Notes: generated from the letters alone by a model not told the origin. Shown: positions 46,349 through 55,820, counted from the first letter of the stretch. The stretch: DNA of 64,000 nt from Flavobacteriales bacterium (GCA_016721825.1 JADKHI010000006.1:558001-622000), one strand, 5' to 3'. Made by a program: numbers and translations.

Positions 46349-46795
46349 ATGAACATGCGCATACATACCAAGTTCCGTATCGCTTTGGCGGGCACGGCAC
46401 TTGCATTCAGCGCTTTGGTTTCCGCCCAAGACCAAATGCCCAAAGCTCCGCACGGGGGCATCCTTGGTGATGCTGGCACGCATTATATCGAAATGGTCCT
46501 GGCCGGGGACGAAGCACGCTTCTATCTGCTGGATACCCTGGGCAACACGCTTTCAGTGGATGGATCGACCGGCACGGCCTACATCCGATTCAACAACCGC
46601 ACGACCGACAACCCTGAAATGGTGCCGGACAAGAAAGGCTATCTGCGTGCCGCGCTCAAAAGCCCGTATGGCTTTACCGTTGTTCCCAGTATTAAGCTGC
46701 CCAGCGGCTTCGTGAGCGCGCAGCTCACCTCCGGCCCGCGCGAAATACCGCAGCCGGTGGAGCAGCACAACGCATCAGATGGGCACCAACATTGA
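46349..46795 (+). CDS. Small secreted protein of metal-resistance operon, unknown function
   Basis: A 148-residue protein from ATG 46349 with a signal peptide (FRIALAGTALAFSALVSAQ). PKAPHGGILGDAGTHYIEMVLAGDEARFYLLDTLG follows, a pattern seen in small periplasmic proteins beside metal-efflux genes where HGG and HYIEMV recur. It ends EQHNASDGHQH, echoing the adaptor's SGHQH tail. No enzymatic motif is visible; a metal-binding role is inferred from the His tail and context. Confidence 0.68.
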   Translation: MNMRIHTKFRIALAGTALAFSALVSAQDQMPKAPHGGILGDAGTHYIEMVLAGDEARFYLLDTLGNTLSVDGSTGTAYIRFNNRTTDNPEMVPDKKGYLRAALKSPYGFTVVPSIKLPSGFVSAQLTSGPREIPQPVEQHNASDGHQH

Positions 46796-46829
46796 TCGCT
46801 GTATTTCGTACTCTTTTTGAATTGCCACC

Positions 46830-47384
46830 ATGAAAGGGATAAGACCCGCCGTTCTGGCATTCCTCTTCAGCGTTGCGATCCTTGCTCTAGGCTACGCCGC
46901 TTTTGGGATCTGGACCGCCTTGATCTTCACCTCCGGCTTCATGGGTGGTTTCCTGCTCTGGCTGCTTGTACACACGACCGTACCCTTTGCGGCCATTCGT
47001 GTCCCCTTCTGGATCGCCTTCGCGCTCTTCCTGCTCCACCGCGTCGAAGAGAAGGTGTACGGTTTCTTCGATCGCCTGGCGTCCATTACGGGCACACCAG
47101 TGCCGGAGATCGATTCCGTCCCTGTCATCCTGCTGATCCTGCTGTCCGTTGGTGCTTGGCTCGCCGTTCCCGCTCTGGTGAAGCGTGGGTACGCCTTCGG
47201 CTACTACCTGGCCTGGACCTTCTTCGCTGCCATGGGCATCACGGAACTCGCGCACTTCGTACTGCCCTTGTTCGAGGATCAGCCGTACGGCTACTTCCCC
47301 GGCATGGCCAGTGTAGTGGTTCTTGTGCCGTGCGCGTGGTGGGGCATGTACCGGCTTTCCCGCAGTAACGGTCCAACCTTCTGA
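46830..47384 (+). CDS. HXXEE-like integral membrane protein
   Basis: A 184-residue protein with about five hydrophobic segments. It contains LLHRVEEKVYGFF (HxxEE) and a later ELAHFVLPLF, matching the HXXEE-domain pattern of membrane proteins with conserved His/Glu in the bilayer. Function in that family is not established. It sits 10 bp before the P-type ATPase, so a metal-related role is inferred. Confidence 0.65.
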   Translation: MKGIRPAVLAFLFSVAILALGYAAFGIWTALIFTSGFMGGFLLWLLVHTTVPFAAIRVPFWIAFALFLLHRVEEKVYGFFDRLASITGTPVPEIDSVPVILLILLSVGAWLAVPALVKRGYAFGYYLAWTFFAAMGITELAHFVLPLFEDQPYGYFPGMASVVVLVPCAWWGMYRLSRSNGPTF

Positions 47385-47394
47385 TCCAAACACC

Positions 47395-49296
47395 ATGAGC
47401 TCCGACCACGATCACGCTGGTACACCCGCCAAGGAACCAAGCATCAGTGCATGGCGCGCCTACCTGCCCGCCATCGCCTCCTTCGTCCTGCTTCTTGGCG
47501 GCATTGCCATCGACCAGCTTGCACCGAAGTTCTTCCAACCGGAATGGAAGCGGCTCGCCTGGTACCTCGCGGCGTACCTGCCCGTGGGCCTTCCCGTGCT
47601 GGTGAAAGCGATCAAGGCGATCGCCAAGGGCGATGTGTTCAGCGAGTTCTTCCTCATGAGCCTCGCCACCATCGGCGCGTTCTTCATCCAGGAATATCCC
47701 GAAGGCGTGGCCGTGATGCTCTTCTACGCTGTGGGCGAACTGTTCCAGGACGCTGCTATTGACCGCGCCAAGCGCAACATCCAAGCGCTGCTCGATGTAC
47801 GGCCCGATACCGCGAACGTGGTGCGCGATGGTGTCCCGGTGGAAACGCCCGCCGCCGAGGTGAAAGTCGGTGACATCATTCGCATCCGCGTGGGCGATCG
47901 TGTGCCCTTGGACGGCAAGCTCCTCAGCGACCAAGCCTCCTTCGATACTGCGGCACTAACCGGCGAGAGCGTGCCACGCACCATCGTGAAGGAAGCTCCG
48001 GTGCTCGCGGGCATGATCGCTACGGACAAGGTGGTGGACATGGAAGTGACCAAGCCCTTCGGCGAAAGCAGCCTCGCCCGCATCCTCGATCTTGTGCAGA
48101 ACGCCGCGAAGAGCAAGTCGCCCACGGAACTCTTCATCCGCCGCTTTGCGCGGATCTACACGCCCATCGTGGTGGCCTTGGCCGTGGGCATCGTGCTGGT
48201 GCCGATGCTCATCGTGGAACCGTACGTCTTCAACACCTGGCTCTACCGCGCGCTCATCTTCCTGGTGATCTCCTGCCCGTGCGCGCTGGTCATCAGCATT
48301 CCGCTGGGCTACTTCGGCGGCATTGGCGCGGCAAGTCGCAAAGGCATCCTGCTCAAAGGCGGCAACTACCTCGACGTGCTCACCAAGGTGAACACCATCG
48401 TGATGGACAAGACCGGCACGCTCACCGAAGGCGTGTTCGCCGTGCAGGAAGTGAAGCCTGCTGCGGGCTTCACCGAGGGCCGTTTGCTCGGCGTGGTGAA
48501 AGCGATGGAGACGCACAGCACGCACCCCATCGCACAGGCGGTGCTGAAGCATCCGCAGGGCGATGCCGTGGGAGAAGCGACGAGTGTGGAAGAGATCAGC
48601 GCGCACGGCATGCGCGGTACTGTGGAGGGCAAGGAAGTGCTTGTGGGCAACGCGCGGTTGCTGCGCAAGTTCAATGTGCCCTATCCAGCGGAAGTGGATG
48701 CCGTGGAAGACACCATTGTGGTGTGCGCCATCGGCGGTGCGTACGCGGGCTATCTCACCGTTGCCGACAAGATCAAGGCCGATGCGAAGGAGACGATCGT
48801 TCTGCTGAAGGCCCAAGGCATCCGCGAGATCGTGATGCTCAGCGGCGATAAGACCACCATCACGCAGCGCGTGGCCACAACGCTCGGCATTACCAAAGCC
48901 TTCGGCGACCTGCTGCCCGAGGACAAGGTGACGCGGATGCAGGAAGCGAAGAAGGACCCCACCGCCGTGGTGGCCTTTGTGGGCGACGGCATCAATGACG
49001 CACCTGTGCTGGCCCTCAGCGATGTGGGTATCGCCATGGGTGGCCTGGGCAGCGATGTGGCCATCGAAACCGCCGATGTGGTCTTGCAGAACGACAAGCC
49101 GAGCAGCATCGCCGAAGCCATCCGCATCGGCAAGGCCACCAAGCGGGTGGTGACCCAGAATATCGTTCTGGCCTTCAGTGTGAAGGCCGTCGTGCTTGTC
49201 CTCGGTGCGGGCGGCGTGGCCACGTTGTGGGAAGCGGTGTTCGCCGATGTGGGCGTAGCACTGCTGGCGATCTTGAACGCGAGCAGGATGCGATAG
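47395..49296 (+). CDS. Zn/Cd/Co/Pb-type P1B ATPase without N-terminal metal-binding domain
   Basis: A 633-residue protein from ATG 47395. A short His-containing start (SSDHDHAG) replaces the usual HMA domain. Core motifs are DTAALTGESVPR, the ion-site CPC in ISCPCALVISIPLGYFGGIGAASRKGILLKGG, DKTGTLTEGVF, THPIAQAV, LSGDKTTITQRVA and VGDGINDAPVLALSDVG. The ISCPCALVIS plus IPLGYFGGIG pattern points to the ZntA/CadA group rather than CopA. It would export divalent ions. Confidence 0.92.
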   Translation: MSSDHDHAGTPAKEPSISAWRAYLPAIASFVLLLGGIAIDQLAPKFFQPEWKRLAWYLAAYLPVGLPVLVKAIKAIAKGDVFSEFFLMSLATIGAFFIQEYPEGVAVMLFYAVGELFQDAAIDRAKRNIQALLDVRPDTANVVRDGVPVETPAAEVKVGDIIRIRVGDRVPLDGKLLSDQASFDTAALTGESVPRTIVKEAPVLAGMIATDKVVDMEVTKPFGESSLARILDLVQNAAKSKSPTELFIRRFARIYTPIVVALAVGIVLVPMLIVEPYVFNTWLYRALIFLVISCPCALVISIPLGYFGGIGAASRKGILLKGGNYLDVLTKVNTIVMDKTGTLTEGVFAVQEVKPAAGFTEGRLLGVVKAMETHSTHPIAQAVLKHPQGDAVGEATSVEEISAHGMRGTVEGKEVLVGNARLLRKFNVPYPAEVDAVEDTIVVCAIGGAYAGYLTVADKIKADAKETIVLLKAQGIREIVMLSGDKTTITQRVATTLGITKAFGDLLPEDKVTRMQEAKKDPTAVVAFVGDGINDAPVLALSDVGIAMGGLGSDVAIETADVVLQNDKPSSIAEAIRIGKATKRVVTQNIVLAFSVKAVVLVLGAGGVATLWEAVFADVGVALLAILNASRMR

Positions 49297-49321
49297 GTGG
49301 ATACGTGCGATCTTGCAAGGC

Positions 49322-49693
49322 ATGAAATTGCATTGGTCCATGCCCTCCGGGATCCGTCCCTATTACCGGGCGGAACTGGCAGCCAGTGAGCAAGCCGAAA
49401 GCGCTGGAGAACTGCAAGAGGCTTGGCATCATCTGGAGCGCGCCCACATCCTCGGTCAACGCTGGCCCTTGGAGCACAATGCGGTCCATTGGCGCATGCT
49501 CAAGTTCGGGATCCGCATCAAGAATGCCAAGGAGATCATGGGCCAGCTTCCGCGCTTGCTGTTCGGCGGTGTCAAGAGCTTTGTGGGCACCGTGCCGATC
49601 GGGAACACGGGCGGGGCGGATGTCGCTGCGCTCAAACCCATGGAACTACCCCACGACCTCGCGCTACTGCTCGAACGATACGCACACGATTGA
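49322..49693 (+). CDS. DUF3703-like protein
   Basis: A 123-residue protein from ATG 49322, 25 bp after the ATPase stop. It shows the helical pattern of DUF3703: IRPYYRAELAASEQAESAGELQEAWHHLERAHILGQRWPLEHNAVHWRML, then GQLPRLLFGGVKSFVGTVPIGNTGGADV. DUF3703 genes often accompany metal-efflux operons, but no function is known. It is the last gene of the plus-strand operon and a hairpin follows. Confidence 0.82.
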   Translation: MKLHWSMPSGIRPYYRAELAASEQAESAGELQEAWHHLERAHILGQRWPLEHNAVHWRMLKFGIRIKNAKEIMGQLPRLLFGGVKSFVGTVPIGNTGGADVAALKPMELPHDLALLLERYAHD

Positions 49694-49721
49694 GCGACCT
49701 TCGGCTTTCAAAGAGGTCGCT
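49693..49721. terminator. Bidirectional hairpin after the efflux operon
   Basis: AGCGACCT (49693-49700) pairs with AGGTCGCT (49714-49721) around a 13-nt loop, between the convergent stops of the DUF3703 gene and the deiminase gene. Confidence 0.6.
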
Positions 49722-49726
49722 TGTGC

Positions 49727-51508
49727 TCAGTTCTTCAGCACTTTTGTCGTGCTCCTGCCCTTCGCGCTCTCCACCACCAGCATGTACGGGCCTTCGGCCA
49801 GGTAGCTCAGGTCAGCGAAGGCACGCTGGTCCTGATGCATGGGACCATCCTGGATGCGCATGACTTCACGGCCAAGCGCATCGCGCAGTGAGATGCGCAC
49901 GCGTGCGTTGCCCGCATCACCCACAGTGACCACCAAGATGCTGCTCGTGGGGTTCGGGAAGACCTCAGTGATCACCGGGCCACTGGGGTCGCCGATGCCG
50001 CTGTTGACGTCCAGTACCTTGAACTTCCACCAGCCATCGGGCGCCACGATGGGCCGCACCTGCTGCTTGCCGCTGGTGGCCGTGGCATGTATGTAGTAGA
50101 AGACCGTACTCCCCGCAGGCTGCGCCGGGATGTCGGCGCTCCAATTGTTCCCGCCGATGTCGGCCATCACTACCGGGGTGAAGCCCGCTGCCGTGTCGGT
50201 GGTCCAATACACCTCAGCGCCGGTGATCCCAGTGCGATGGCGGATGTAACCTTCCACGGTATAAGGGTCTATGGTCTCATACGTGTCGCGCAAGCGCTGG
50301 TGGCGGATGAGCAGAGGGTCCGCTACGCCGATGCCTTTGCTAATGCAATGGATCGCGCCGCTCTGACTGATGATGTTGCTCCCTGTGTTGTCGCAATCGA
50401 TACCCACCACGCGATAGCCGGGTAAGGCTTCCTGCAGGATCCTGAGCCCGGTGGTGTCATATTCTTCCCGGTACGTAGGTACAAGCACCAACTTATTCAG
50501 GAAGATGTTGTTGGCGTAGGTGCGGTAGCTGGCGTTCGGCGGGTATTGTCCGCCAGTGCTCGGCGGCATGGGTATGCGGAGCACCTCGTAAGGTGTCCCG
50601 AACACTGAACTGGCCGGCACCACCTGGTTGTTGAGATTGGACTCGATCTGCGGCCCATCGCTGATGCCAATAGGGAACTGACCGACAAGCAACCGTTCCT
50701 CGTCGAGGAGCTTCATGTGCATATCGATATGGTGGATGGCATCGTATGGCAGCGTGGGCATGGTGACGTATTGGTTGATGCCCATCCACTGGTCCATCAG
50801 CGTATCTACTTGCGCCGGGGTCTTCACGGTCTGATTGAACTGTCCGTTCACGCCGTTCTCATCATAGACCAGAAAGCTGCTGAATGCGTTCCCAAAACCG
50901 TCAGCCATGAAGTTTCCTCCCGTATGGACCAGGTCGTACGGCGCTTGGGTGGTGCTGAAGATGGGTAGACCCAGGTAGGCGGCGATCGTCAAAGGCATGA
51001 CATCATCTTCCGGCCGGGGTCGATTGTAGATCCAGTCCAGCAGGTACAGGCTGTCCACTTCGTTCTTGTACATGGACTCCGCGCCGTAATCACGGCCCCA
51101 AATGCTGTTGAATGGCACTTCCAGAAAGCTGACGTTGTTCAGGTCGGGGAAAGGACCGCCACCATTCACACCATTCAAGTAAGTGATCACATCCGTACTG
51201 TCAACGCAGGCTATGATCACCTGGCACTCCTCCTTTGCATTCCGAACGATCTGTTTCAGGATGCTCTCAAAGCTCGTCCAGGTGACGACCACGCTTTGAA
51301 CCTCCTCCCATTCCGCCGTGGTCCGCGGGGTCCATGTGGGTGGTATCACATAGGCCGTTCCTCCTCCGCGACTGTTGCGATAGTTCTCGATCAAAGGGAT
51401 CTCTGATGGCGCCAGCATGTGTGGCAGCCCATGGCCCGGCTCGGGCACTTCCTGGGCAACTGCGAGCAAGCTGGTGGCACAGAAAAGGGCGGCAGTGAGC
51501 TGGCGCAT
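49727..51508 (-). CDS. Secreted agmatine/peptidylarginine deiminase-family protein with T9SS sorting domain
   Basis: A 593-residue protein with a signal peptide (RQLTAALFCATSLLAVAQ). The deiminase fold (about 60-400) carries WTSFESILKQIV, SIWGRDYGAESM, HTGGNFMADG, HHIDMHMKLLDEERLLVGQ and the nucleophile Cys in SGAIHCISK. These are the motifs of the agmatine deiminase / Porphyromonas peptidylarginine deiminase family. A beta domain (about 420-510) and a sorting domain (EVFPNPTSSILVVTV...STTKVLKN) follow. Surface export plus this family make citrullination of peptides possible, but substrate preference cannot be read from the motifs. Confidence 0.88.
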   Translation of the reverse strand: MRQLTAALFCATSLLAVAQEVPEPGHGLPHMLAPSEIPLIENYRNSRGGGTAYVIPPTWTPRTTAEWEEVQSVVVTWTSFESILKQIVRNAKEECQVIIACVDSTDVITYLNGVNGGGPFPDLNNVSFLEVPFNSIWGRDYGAESMYKNEVDSLYLLDWIYNRPRPEDDVMPLTIAAYLGLPIFSTTQAPYDLVHTGGNFMADGFGNAFSSFLVYDENGVNGQFNQTVKTPAQVDTLMDQWMGINQYVTMPTLPYDAIHHIDMHMKLLDEERLLVGQFPIGISDGPQIESNLNNQVVPASSVFGTPYEVLRIPMPPSTGGQYPPNASYRTYANNIFLNKLVLVPTYREEYDTTGLRILQEALPGYRVVGIDCDNTGSNIISQSGAIHCISKGIGVADPLLIRHQRLRDTYETIDPYTVEGYIRHRTGITGAEVYWTTDTAAGFTPVVMADIGGNNWSADIPAQPAGSTVFYYIHATATSGKQQVRPIVAPDGWWKFKVLDVNSGIGDPSGPVITEVFPNPTSSILVVTVGDAGNARVRISLRDALGREVMRIQDGPMHQDQRAFADLSYLAEGPYMLVVESAKGRSTTKVLKN

Positions 51509-51899
51509 TGGAGTCAGGTTGTATCACAATAATAGGCCTTTGGACCCGCCTGAACGACGGCCCGCGCCTTATTCCCGCCTGATCCAACTATCTCTGGCCA
51601 CACGCAACCGGTCCGCCTCAACACCGCATTGGCCATACTGGTAAAGGTCCCCTTTCTCGGGCTCAACGCCTTCGGCAGGAGCAACCTAGTACTGGCGATC
51701 ACTTCTGACATGGGTGTGTGACGCTGCTTGTGATCCTGTTGAGTGTTGCAATTGTTGAAGTGGGAGCCCCAAACCGTCCAGCTCCAGCTACAGGATTCCA
51801 TTCCCGGCACGATAGATGCCTGACCAAGCGGTCCACAGTCCGCATCTTTGCACGGCTTCGGGCGCTTACCGACCCAACACGAAACACATTCAAACCAAC
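51509..51899. other. Divergent intergenic region
   Basis: 391 bp between the deiminase gene (minus) and the Cys-rich gene (plus). One minus-strand frame (51514-51710, SEVIASTRLLLPKALSPRKG...) is open but unrecognised and is not called. No RNA gene, repeat or strong promoter match was seen; CATCTTTG at 51843 is a partial match to the -7 element. Confidence 0.35.
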
Positions 51900-52295
51900 A
51901 TGAAGAAGTTCCTCATCCTCCTCGCCTGTGCGGGCTTCCTCGGCACCGCCAGTGCCCAGACCGGTACCAGCAGCGCAGCGCCGAAGGAGGAAATGAAAGA
52001 CCACACCTGCTCGGCCACCTGCACCAAGAAAGCCCATGCCTATGCCCATGGCGAAAAGGGCCACACCTGCACGGAGGCCTGCCAGGCCCCTGCCACTACA
52101 GTGAAGAAGGCCGGCGGTTGCTGCGCAGGCAAGAAGGAAGGTGCTTCCTGCGCCAAAGAGGGCGCGAAGACCGAAGCGCACGTTGAAGCCACCAAGGACC
52201 ACGCCTGCACCGCAGCTTGCCAGGACGGTAAGCACACCTACGCCTGTGGCGAGAAAGGCCACCAGTGCGGCGATGCGTGCGCGCACAAGGACTGA
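51900..52295 (+). CDS. Small secreted Cys-rich protein with CxxxC repeats
   Basis: A 131-residue protein from ATG 51900 with a signal peptide (KKFLILLACAGFLGTASAQ). It has four related elements HTCSATC, HTCTEAC, HACTAAC and HQCGDAC, plus GGCCAG and SCAKEG between them. The first and last blocks are followed or preceded by a similar AYAHGEKGH / TYACGEKGH segment, so the protein looks like a duplicated Cys/His module. Metal binding is inferred. A clear terminator follows 20 bp after the stop. Confidence 0.78.
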   Translation: MKKFLILLACAGFLGTASAQTGTSSAAPKEEMKDHTCSATCTKKAHAYAHGEKGHTCTEACQAPATTVKKAGGCCAGKKEGASCAKEGAKTEAHVEATKDHACTAACQDGKHTYACGEKGHQCGDACAHKD

Positions 52296-52314
52296 CCACA
52301 AGATCACACATGAG

Positions 52315-52341
52315 AAAGCCCCGCGACGAGCGGGGCTTTTT
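52315..52341 (+). terminator. Rho-independent terminator
   Basis: AAAGCCCCGC (52315-52324) pairs perfectly with 52330-52339 around the loop GACGA, followed by a run of five T (52337-52341). Confidence 0.88.
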
Positions 52342-52453
52342 GCATTCCAGATCTTCAACGGGCACCGCTAGATCATTGAGCGGAAGGCCCGACCTGAACG
52401 AAGGCGGCCCCGGAGATCCTCCGGGGCCGCGCAGCGAAAAGGGTCTTCGTTGA

Positions 52454-54703
52454 TCAGTGGATCACCACCGGCATGCGGTGTCGCGCACCAGCTGCGGTGC
52501 TCAGTTCCACCACGTAGCTGCCGCGCGCTGTGGCACCCAGGTCCACATCGAGCATGGCGCCTTGCGTGGCGGCCCAGGTGCGCTGTTGCACAAGGCTTCC
52601 ATCCACCGCCAGCACACGCACCTGCACGGTGCCGGTGAGGCTGTTGGCCCGGATGGCGAAGGCGCCATTGTTCGGGTTCGGGAACAACGTTGCGGCCGTT
52701 ACACTGGGCTCCGCAATGCCTACCGAGTTGGCGATACGCACATCATCGATGTACATGTTGTTGCCGTAGTTGCTCTCGGTCTCGAACATGAACAATACGT
52801 CTGCCTGGCCCAGCACGGCGATCAGGTCCACATAGTCGTTACGCCATTGCACGGCGGTGGGCGTAAAAGCGCCGGTGGCCGGCGTGCCGGTGGACAGTGT
52901 GGCGCCCTCCTTATCATACAAGGTGGTCCAGGTGGCTCCGCAATCGGTGGATGCTTTCACCATCAAGCGGTCCGCGCTGGAGCTGTTGTACTGGCGGTGG
53001 GCCACCGCGAAGTCCAAGGTGGTGCCGAAGGGTGCGTTGGAAAGGTCCATGCGTGGCATCAGCAAATGATCCAACTGCCCGGTGATGTCCATATCACCGG
53101 AGTAATGGTCCATCTTCAGGCAACCTGTGCTGGCACCGAAGCCGCCCGCTGCCGCGCTATGCGCCATGTAGTTGTTGGGGTTGAAGTGTACGTAGCTCCA
53201 GCCTGCTGGTGGGAAGGTGACATCATCGAACCCTTCGCTGAAGGGAAGCGCCAGCACGGGGTCGGTGGAGCGGAAGGAACCCTCCAGTTCATCGTTGCCG
53301 GTGTTGGCATCCGTGGTGCCGTTCGGCGCGGTGGTCCACACGTTCAGCTGGTGTGCGCCGGTGGTGAGGGCGAGCACAGGCAGGGTCACGTTCGCGGTAG
53401 CACCGGGGGCCAGCATGCCGGTCCAGCTATAGGTAGTGCTTGTGCCACCGTCCATGGCGTAGTGGATCTCCACGGCCGTAAGGTCGTTGTTGCCCATGTT
53501 GGCCAGGGTCACTTCCGGCGTAACGGCGGCCGCGCAGATGGCATCTTCGATGGAGAAGAACTTCGGCTTGGCGGCCACGGTGATGGGCGCGATGATGGCG
53601 GTGATGGCTGCGTCGTTGGCCAGGGGCAGCGGATCGATGCGCACCACCTTGTTGCCCGTGTTGTGCACGAACCAGATGCGGCCATCGGGCCCCACCTTCA
53701 CACCCATGATGCCGGTCATGCCGGTGGCTATGGTGCCGATCTGGGTGGGGGTACCGGTCACATCATACACGCGGATCTCGCCGTTGGTGTGGTCGCTCAC
53801 GATCAGTCGGCCTTCGGAGTAGTCCATGCCGCAGGGCTGTGTGGTCCAGGTGTCCACCACTTCCACGGTGGCGCCTTCCACGCGCTTGTAGCCGGCCAGT
53901 GGTTCGTTGCTTGTGGCGGGCACGGTCAGGTTGCCGGTCTCAGCGCCGCTGTTCACATCCAAGCGCTTCACCTGCTTGGTGCCGCCATCAATGAAGTAGA
54001 GCCAGCCGTTGGTACGGTCCAGCACCATGTGGCTGGGAATGTTGGCCACGCGCGATACGGGCACATCCGTGTAGCGCCAGATCTTGCCCGCACCGTGGTA
54101 GTCGTAGCCTGGGCCGTGGTCCTGGACGAAATCGTAGCGGACAATGTTGCCGAAGTGGCCGTCCATGACCCAATACACCTTGGCACTGTCCGCAGCAATG
54201 CCCATGGCGAAGGGGCTCTGGTGCAACATGTCGATGTGGCTGCCAAGGGGAGCGCCGGAGACCCAGTTGTTCTGGAAAACGGTGGCGAAGATGTTGGGGT
54301 CGGCGCTCCAGAGGCTCGGCCCCATGAAGGTGCTGGTGGGCGAAGCGGTGTTCTGCACCTCGTTCACGGCACCGAACTCGCCATTGTCGGAAAAGGCCAT
54401 GGCGCTGGCCTGGATCATGAAGTGGCCGCTGTGGCTATCCTTCAAGTATTGATCGGTCTGGCCGGGCATTCCGGCGTTGCGCACGATCACCATGGTGCCG
54501 CCACCGCTGCCGCCGCGCTGCATCACCCAGAGCTCGTTGCTGTTGGGCTTGAAGTCGAGGTCGCGCGGGTTGCTCACCTGGTCCGCACTGGTAACGATGT
54601 TGGTGTACACGAGCGGATCGGAGAGGTACCGATCGATGGTTGCCTGCGCGAGGGCCCCGCTACAGAGCGCCGTGCTGGCAATAAGGGTGAAGAGCGGCTT
54701 CAT
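52454..54703 (-). CDS. Large secreted propeller-type protein with T9SS sorting domain
   Basis: A 749-residue protein from ATG 54703 with a signal peptide (KPLFTLIASTALCSGALAQ). Residues about 30-370 look like an NHL/SMP-30-type beta-propeller (NPRDLDFKPNSNELWVMQRGG, GMDYSEGRLIVSDHTNGEIRVYD, MGVKVGPDGRIWFVHNTGNKVVRID). A CARDB-like domain follows (VTLANMGNNDLTAVEIHYAMDGG), then a jelly-roll-like segment (EGFDDVTFPPAGWSYV...NNMYIDDVRI) and a sorting domain (TLFPNPNNGAFAIRA...RMPVVIH). It lies 40 bp after the dihaem peroxidase-like gene, so export and copper/haem chemistry may be linked. Confidence 0.85.
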   Translation of the reverse strand: MKPLFTLIASTALCSGALAQATIDRYLSDPLVYTNIVTSADQVSNPRDLDFKPNSNELWVMQRGGSGGGTMVIVRNAGMPGQTDQYLKDSHSGHFMIQASAMAFSDNGEFGAVNEVQNTASPTSTFMGPSLWSADPNIFATVFQNNWVSGAPLGSHIDMLHQSPFAMGIAADSAKVYWVMDGHFGNIVRYDFVQDHGPGYDYHGAGKIWRYTDVPVSRVANIPSHMVLDRTNGWLYFIDGGTKQVKRLDVNSGAETGNLTVPATSNEPLAGYKRVEGATVEVVDTWTTQPCGMDYSEGRLIVSDHTNGEIRVYDVTGTPTQIGTIATGMTGIMGVKVGPDGRIWFVHNTGNKVVRIDPLPLANDAAITAIIAPITVAAKPKFFSIEDAICAAAVTPEVTLANMGNNDLTAVEIHYAMDGGTSTTYSWTGMLAPGATANVTLPVLALTTGAHQLNVWTTAPNGTTDANTGNDELEGSFRSTDPVLALPFSEGFDDVTFPPAGWSYVHFNPNNYMAHSAAAGGFGASTGCLKMDHYSGDMDITGQLDHLLMPRMDLSNAPFGTTLDFAVAHRQYNSSSADRLMVKASTDCGATWTTLYDKEGATLSTGTPATGAFTPTAVQWRNDYVDLIAVLGQADVLFMFETESNYGNNMYIDDVRIANSVGIAEPSVTAATLFPNPNNGAFAIRANSLTGTVQVRVLAVDGSLVQQRTWAATQGAMLDVDLGATARGSYVVELSTAAGARHRMPVVIH

Positions 54704-54743
54704 GGGTGATGGTGTTCGGGGTAGGTGTCTGTTCAAGTGTGGA

Positions 54744-55820
54744 TCAGGGTTGCGCCAGCGCGGGGTCAGTCAGGAACGAAGCGTCGGTCAACGCGTTCAA
54801 GAAGGCCGAGAGATCGTTGATCTCATCGGCGGAGAAGGGGGTGGGGTTCATGCCCCAGAAGTCCATCAGCAGGTCCACGTTGGGGGAAGCCATATGCACC
54901 CCCCCGTTGTAGTGGTTCAGCACTTGCTCCAGGGTGGCGAAGCGCGCATCGTGCATGTAAGGTGCCGTAACGGCGATGTTCCGAAGGGTGGGCACCTTGA
55001 ACTTCCCCATGTCCGCGGGGTCGCCGGTCACAGCGCCAAAGCCGGCATCGGACAGCACCACGTCCAGTCCATTATTCCGCAGGGCGTGGTCCGTGAAAAG
55101 ACCGGGAGCGTGACAGCCCGCGCACTTGCCCTGGCTGGTGAACAGCGAAAGGCCGTTCTGCGCCTCCTCGCTCATGGCGGTGCTATCGCCTCCGTACCAA
55201 TAGCGGTCGAAAGGCGAATCGAAGGACACCAACGAACGCACGAACTGCGCCAGGGCCCTGGTCACCAACGTACTGTCGATCTGCTCGGTGCCGAAGGCTG
55301 CACGGAAACGCTGGCGGTAGGTGGCGTCGGCGTTCAGGCGGGACTCCACCACGGGCCAGGTGTTGCGCATTTCCACCGGGTTGGTCACCGGGTCGTGCGC
55401 TTGCGCTTCCAAGCCCTGAACGCGCCCGTCCCAGAACAGCTTCGCGCTCCAAGCCAGGTTCACCAAGGGCATGGCGTTGCGCGTGCCGATGGAACCGTCG
55501 GTGCCTTCGCTGAAGGCGCGCGGGTCGGCGAAGGCATTGGCCTGCACGTGGCAGCTACCACAGCTCAGTGTAAGGTCATCGCTCAAGGCCTTTTCGTAGA
55601 AGAGCGCACGCCCCAAGGCGATGCCTTGGGCAGTGAGCGGGTTGTCCGCAGGCAATAGCGGATCACCCACGGCTGCAAGCACGCCGGCGGGCAGCTGCAG
55701 TTCAACGGGCGTCGGGTCCTGGTCGGTTATCATAGGGGCAACGGCCACATCGCGCGTGCAGCCCATCAGCACCACGAGCACCAAGGTCAGTGCCCCATAG
55801 GGCGGAACTGCGCCCCCCAT
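54744..55820 (-). CDS. MbnH/MauG-type dihaem cytochrome c peroxidase lipoprotein
   Basis: A 358-residue protein. The ATG at 55820 shares its A with the MbnP-like stop codon. Lipobox VVLMGCTR. Two haem-binding motifs are CGSCHV and CAGCHA. Other peroxidase-family blocks are PLLPADNPLTAQGIALGRALFYE, ALAQFVRSLVSFDSPFDR and VPTLRNIAVTAPYMHDARFATLEQVLNHYN. In known systems MbnH, a MauG homologue, oxidises a tryptophan of its MbnP partner. The tight pairing here with an MbnP-like gene supports that assignment over a plain H2O2-scavenging peroxidase. Confidence 0.87.
   Translation of the reverse strand: MGGAVPPYGALTLVLVVLMGCTRDVAVAPMITDQDPTPVELQLPAGVLAAVGDPLLPADNPLTAQGIALGRALFYEKALSDDLTLSCGSCHVQANAFADPRAFSEGTDGSIGTRNAMPLVNLAWSAKLFWDGRVQGLEAQAHDPVTNPVEMRNTWPVVESRLNADATYRQRFRAAFGTEQIDSTLVTRALAQFVRSLVSFDSPFDRYWYGGDSTAMSEEAQNGLSLFTSQGKCAGCHAPGLFTDHALRNNGLDVVLSDAGFGAVTGDPADMGKFKVPTLRNIAVTAPYMHDARFATLEQVLNHYNGGVHMASPNVDLLMDFWGMNPTPFSADEINDLSAFLNALTDASFLTDPALAQP

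Noticed and set aside
51514..51810. 98-residue minus-strand protein upstream of the deiminase
   Set aside because: No recognisable features, Ser/Trp-rich start and no supporting context; left as intergenic.
52457..54709. 750-residue plus-strand reading frame
   Set aside because: Antisense of the T9SS propeller gene, without recognisable domains.
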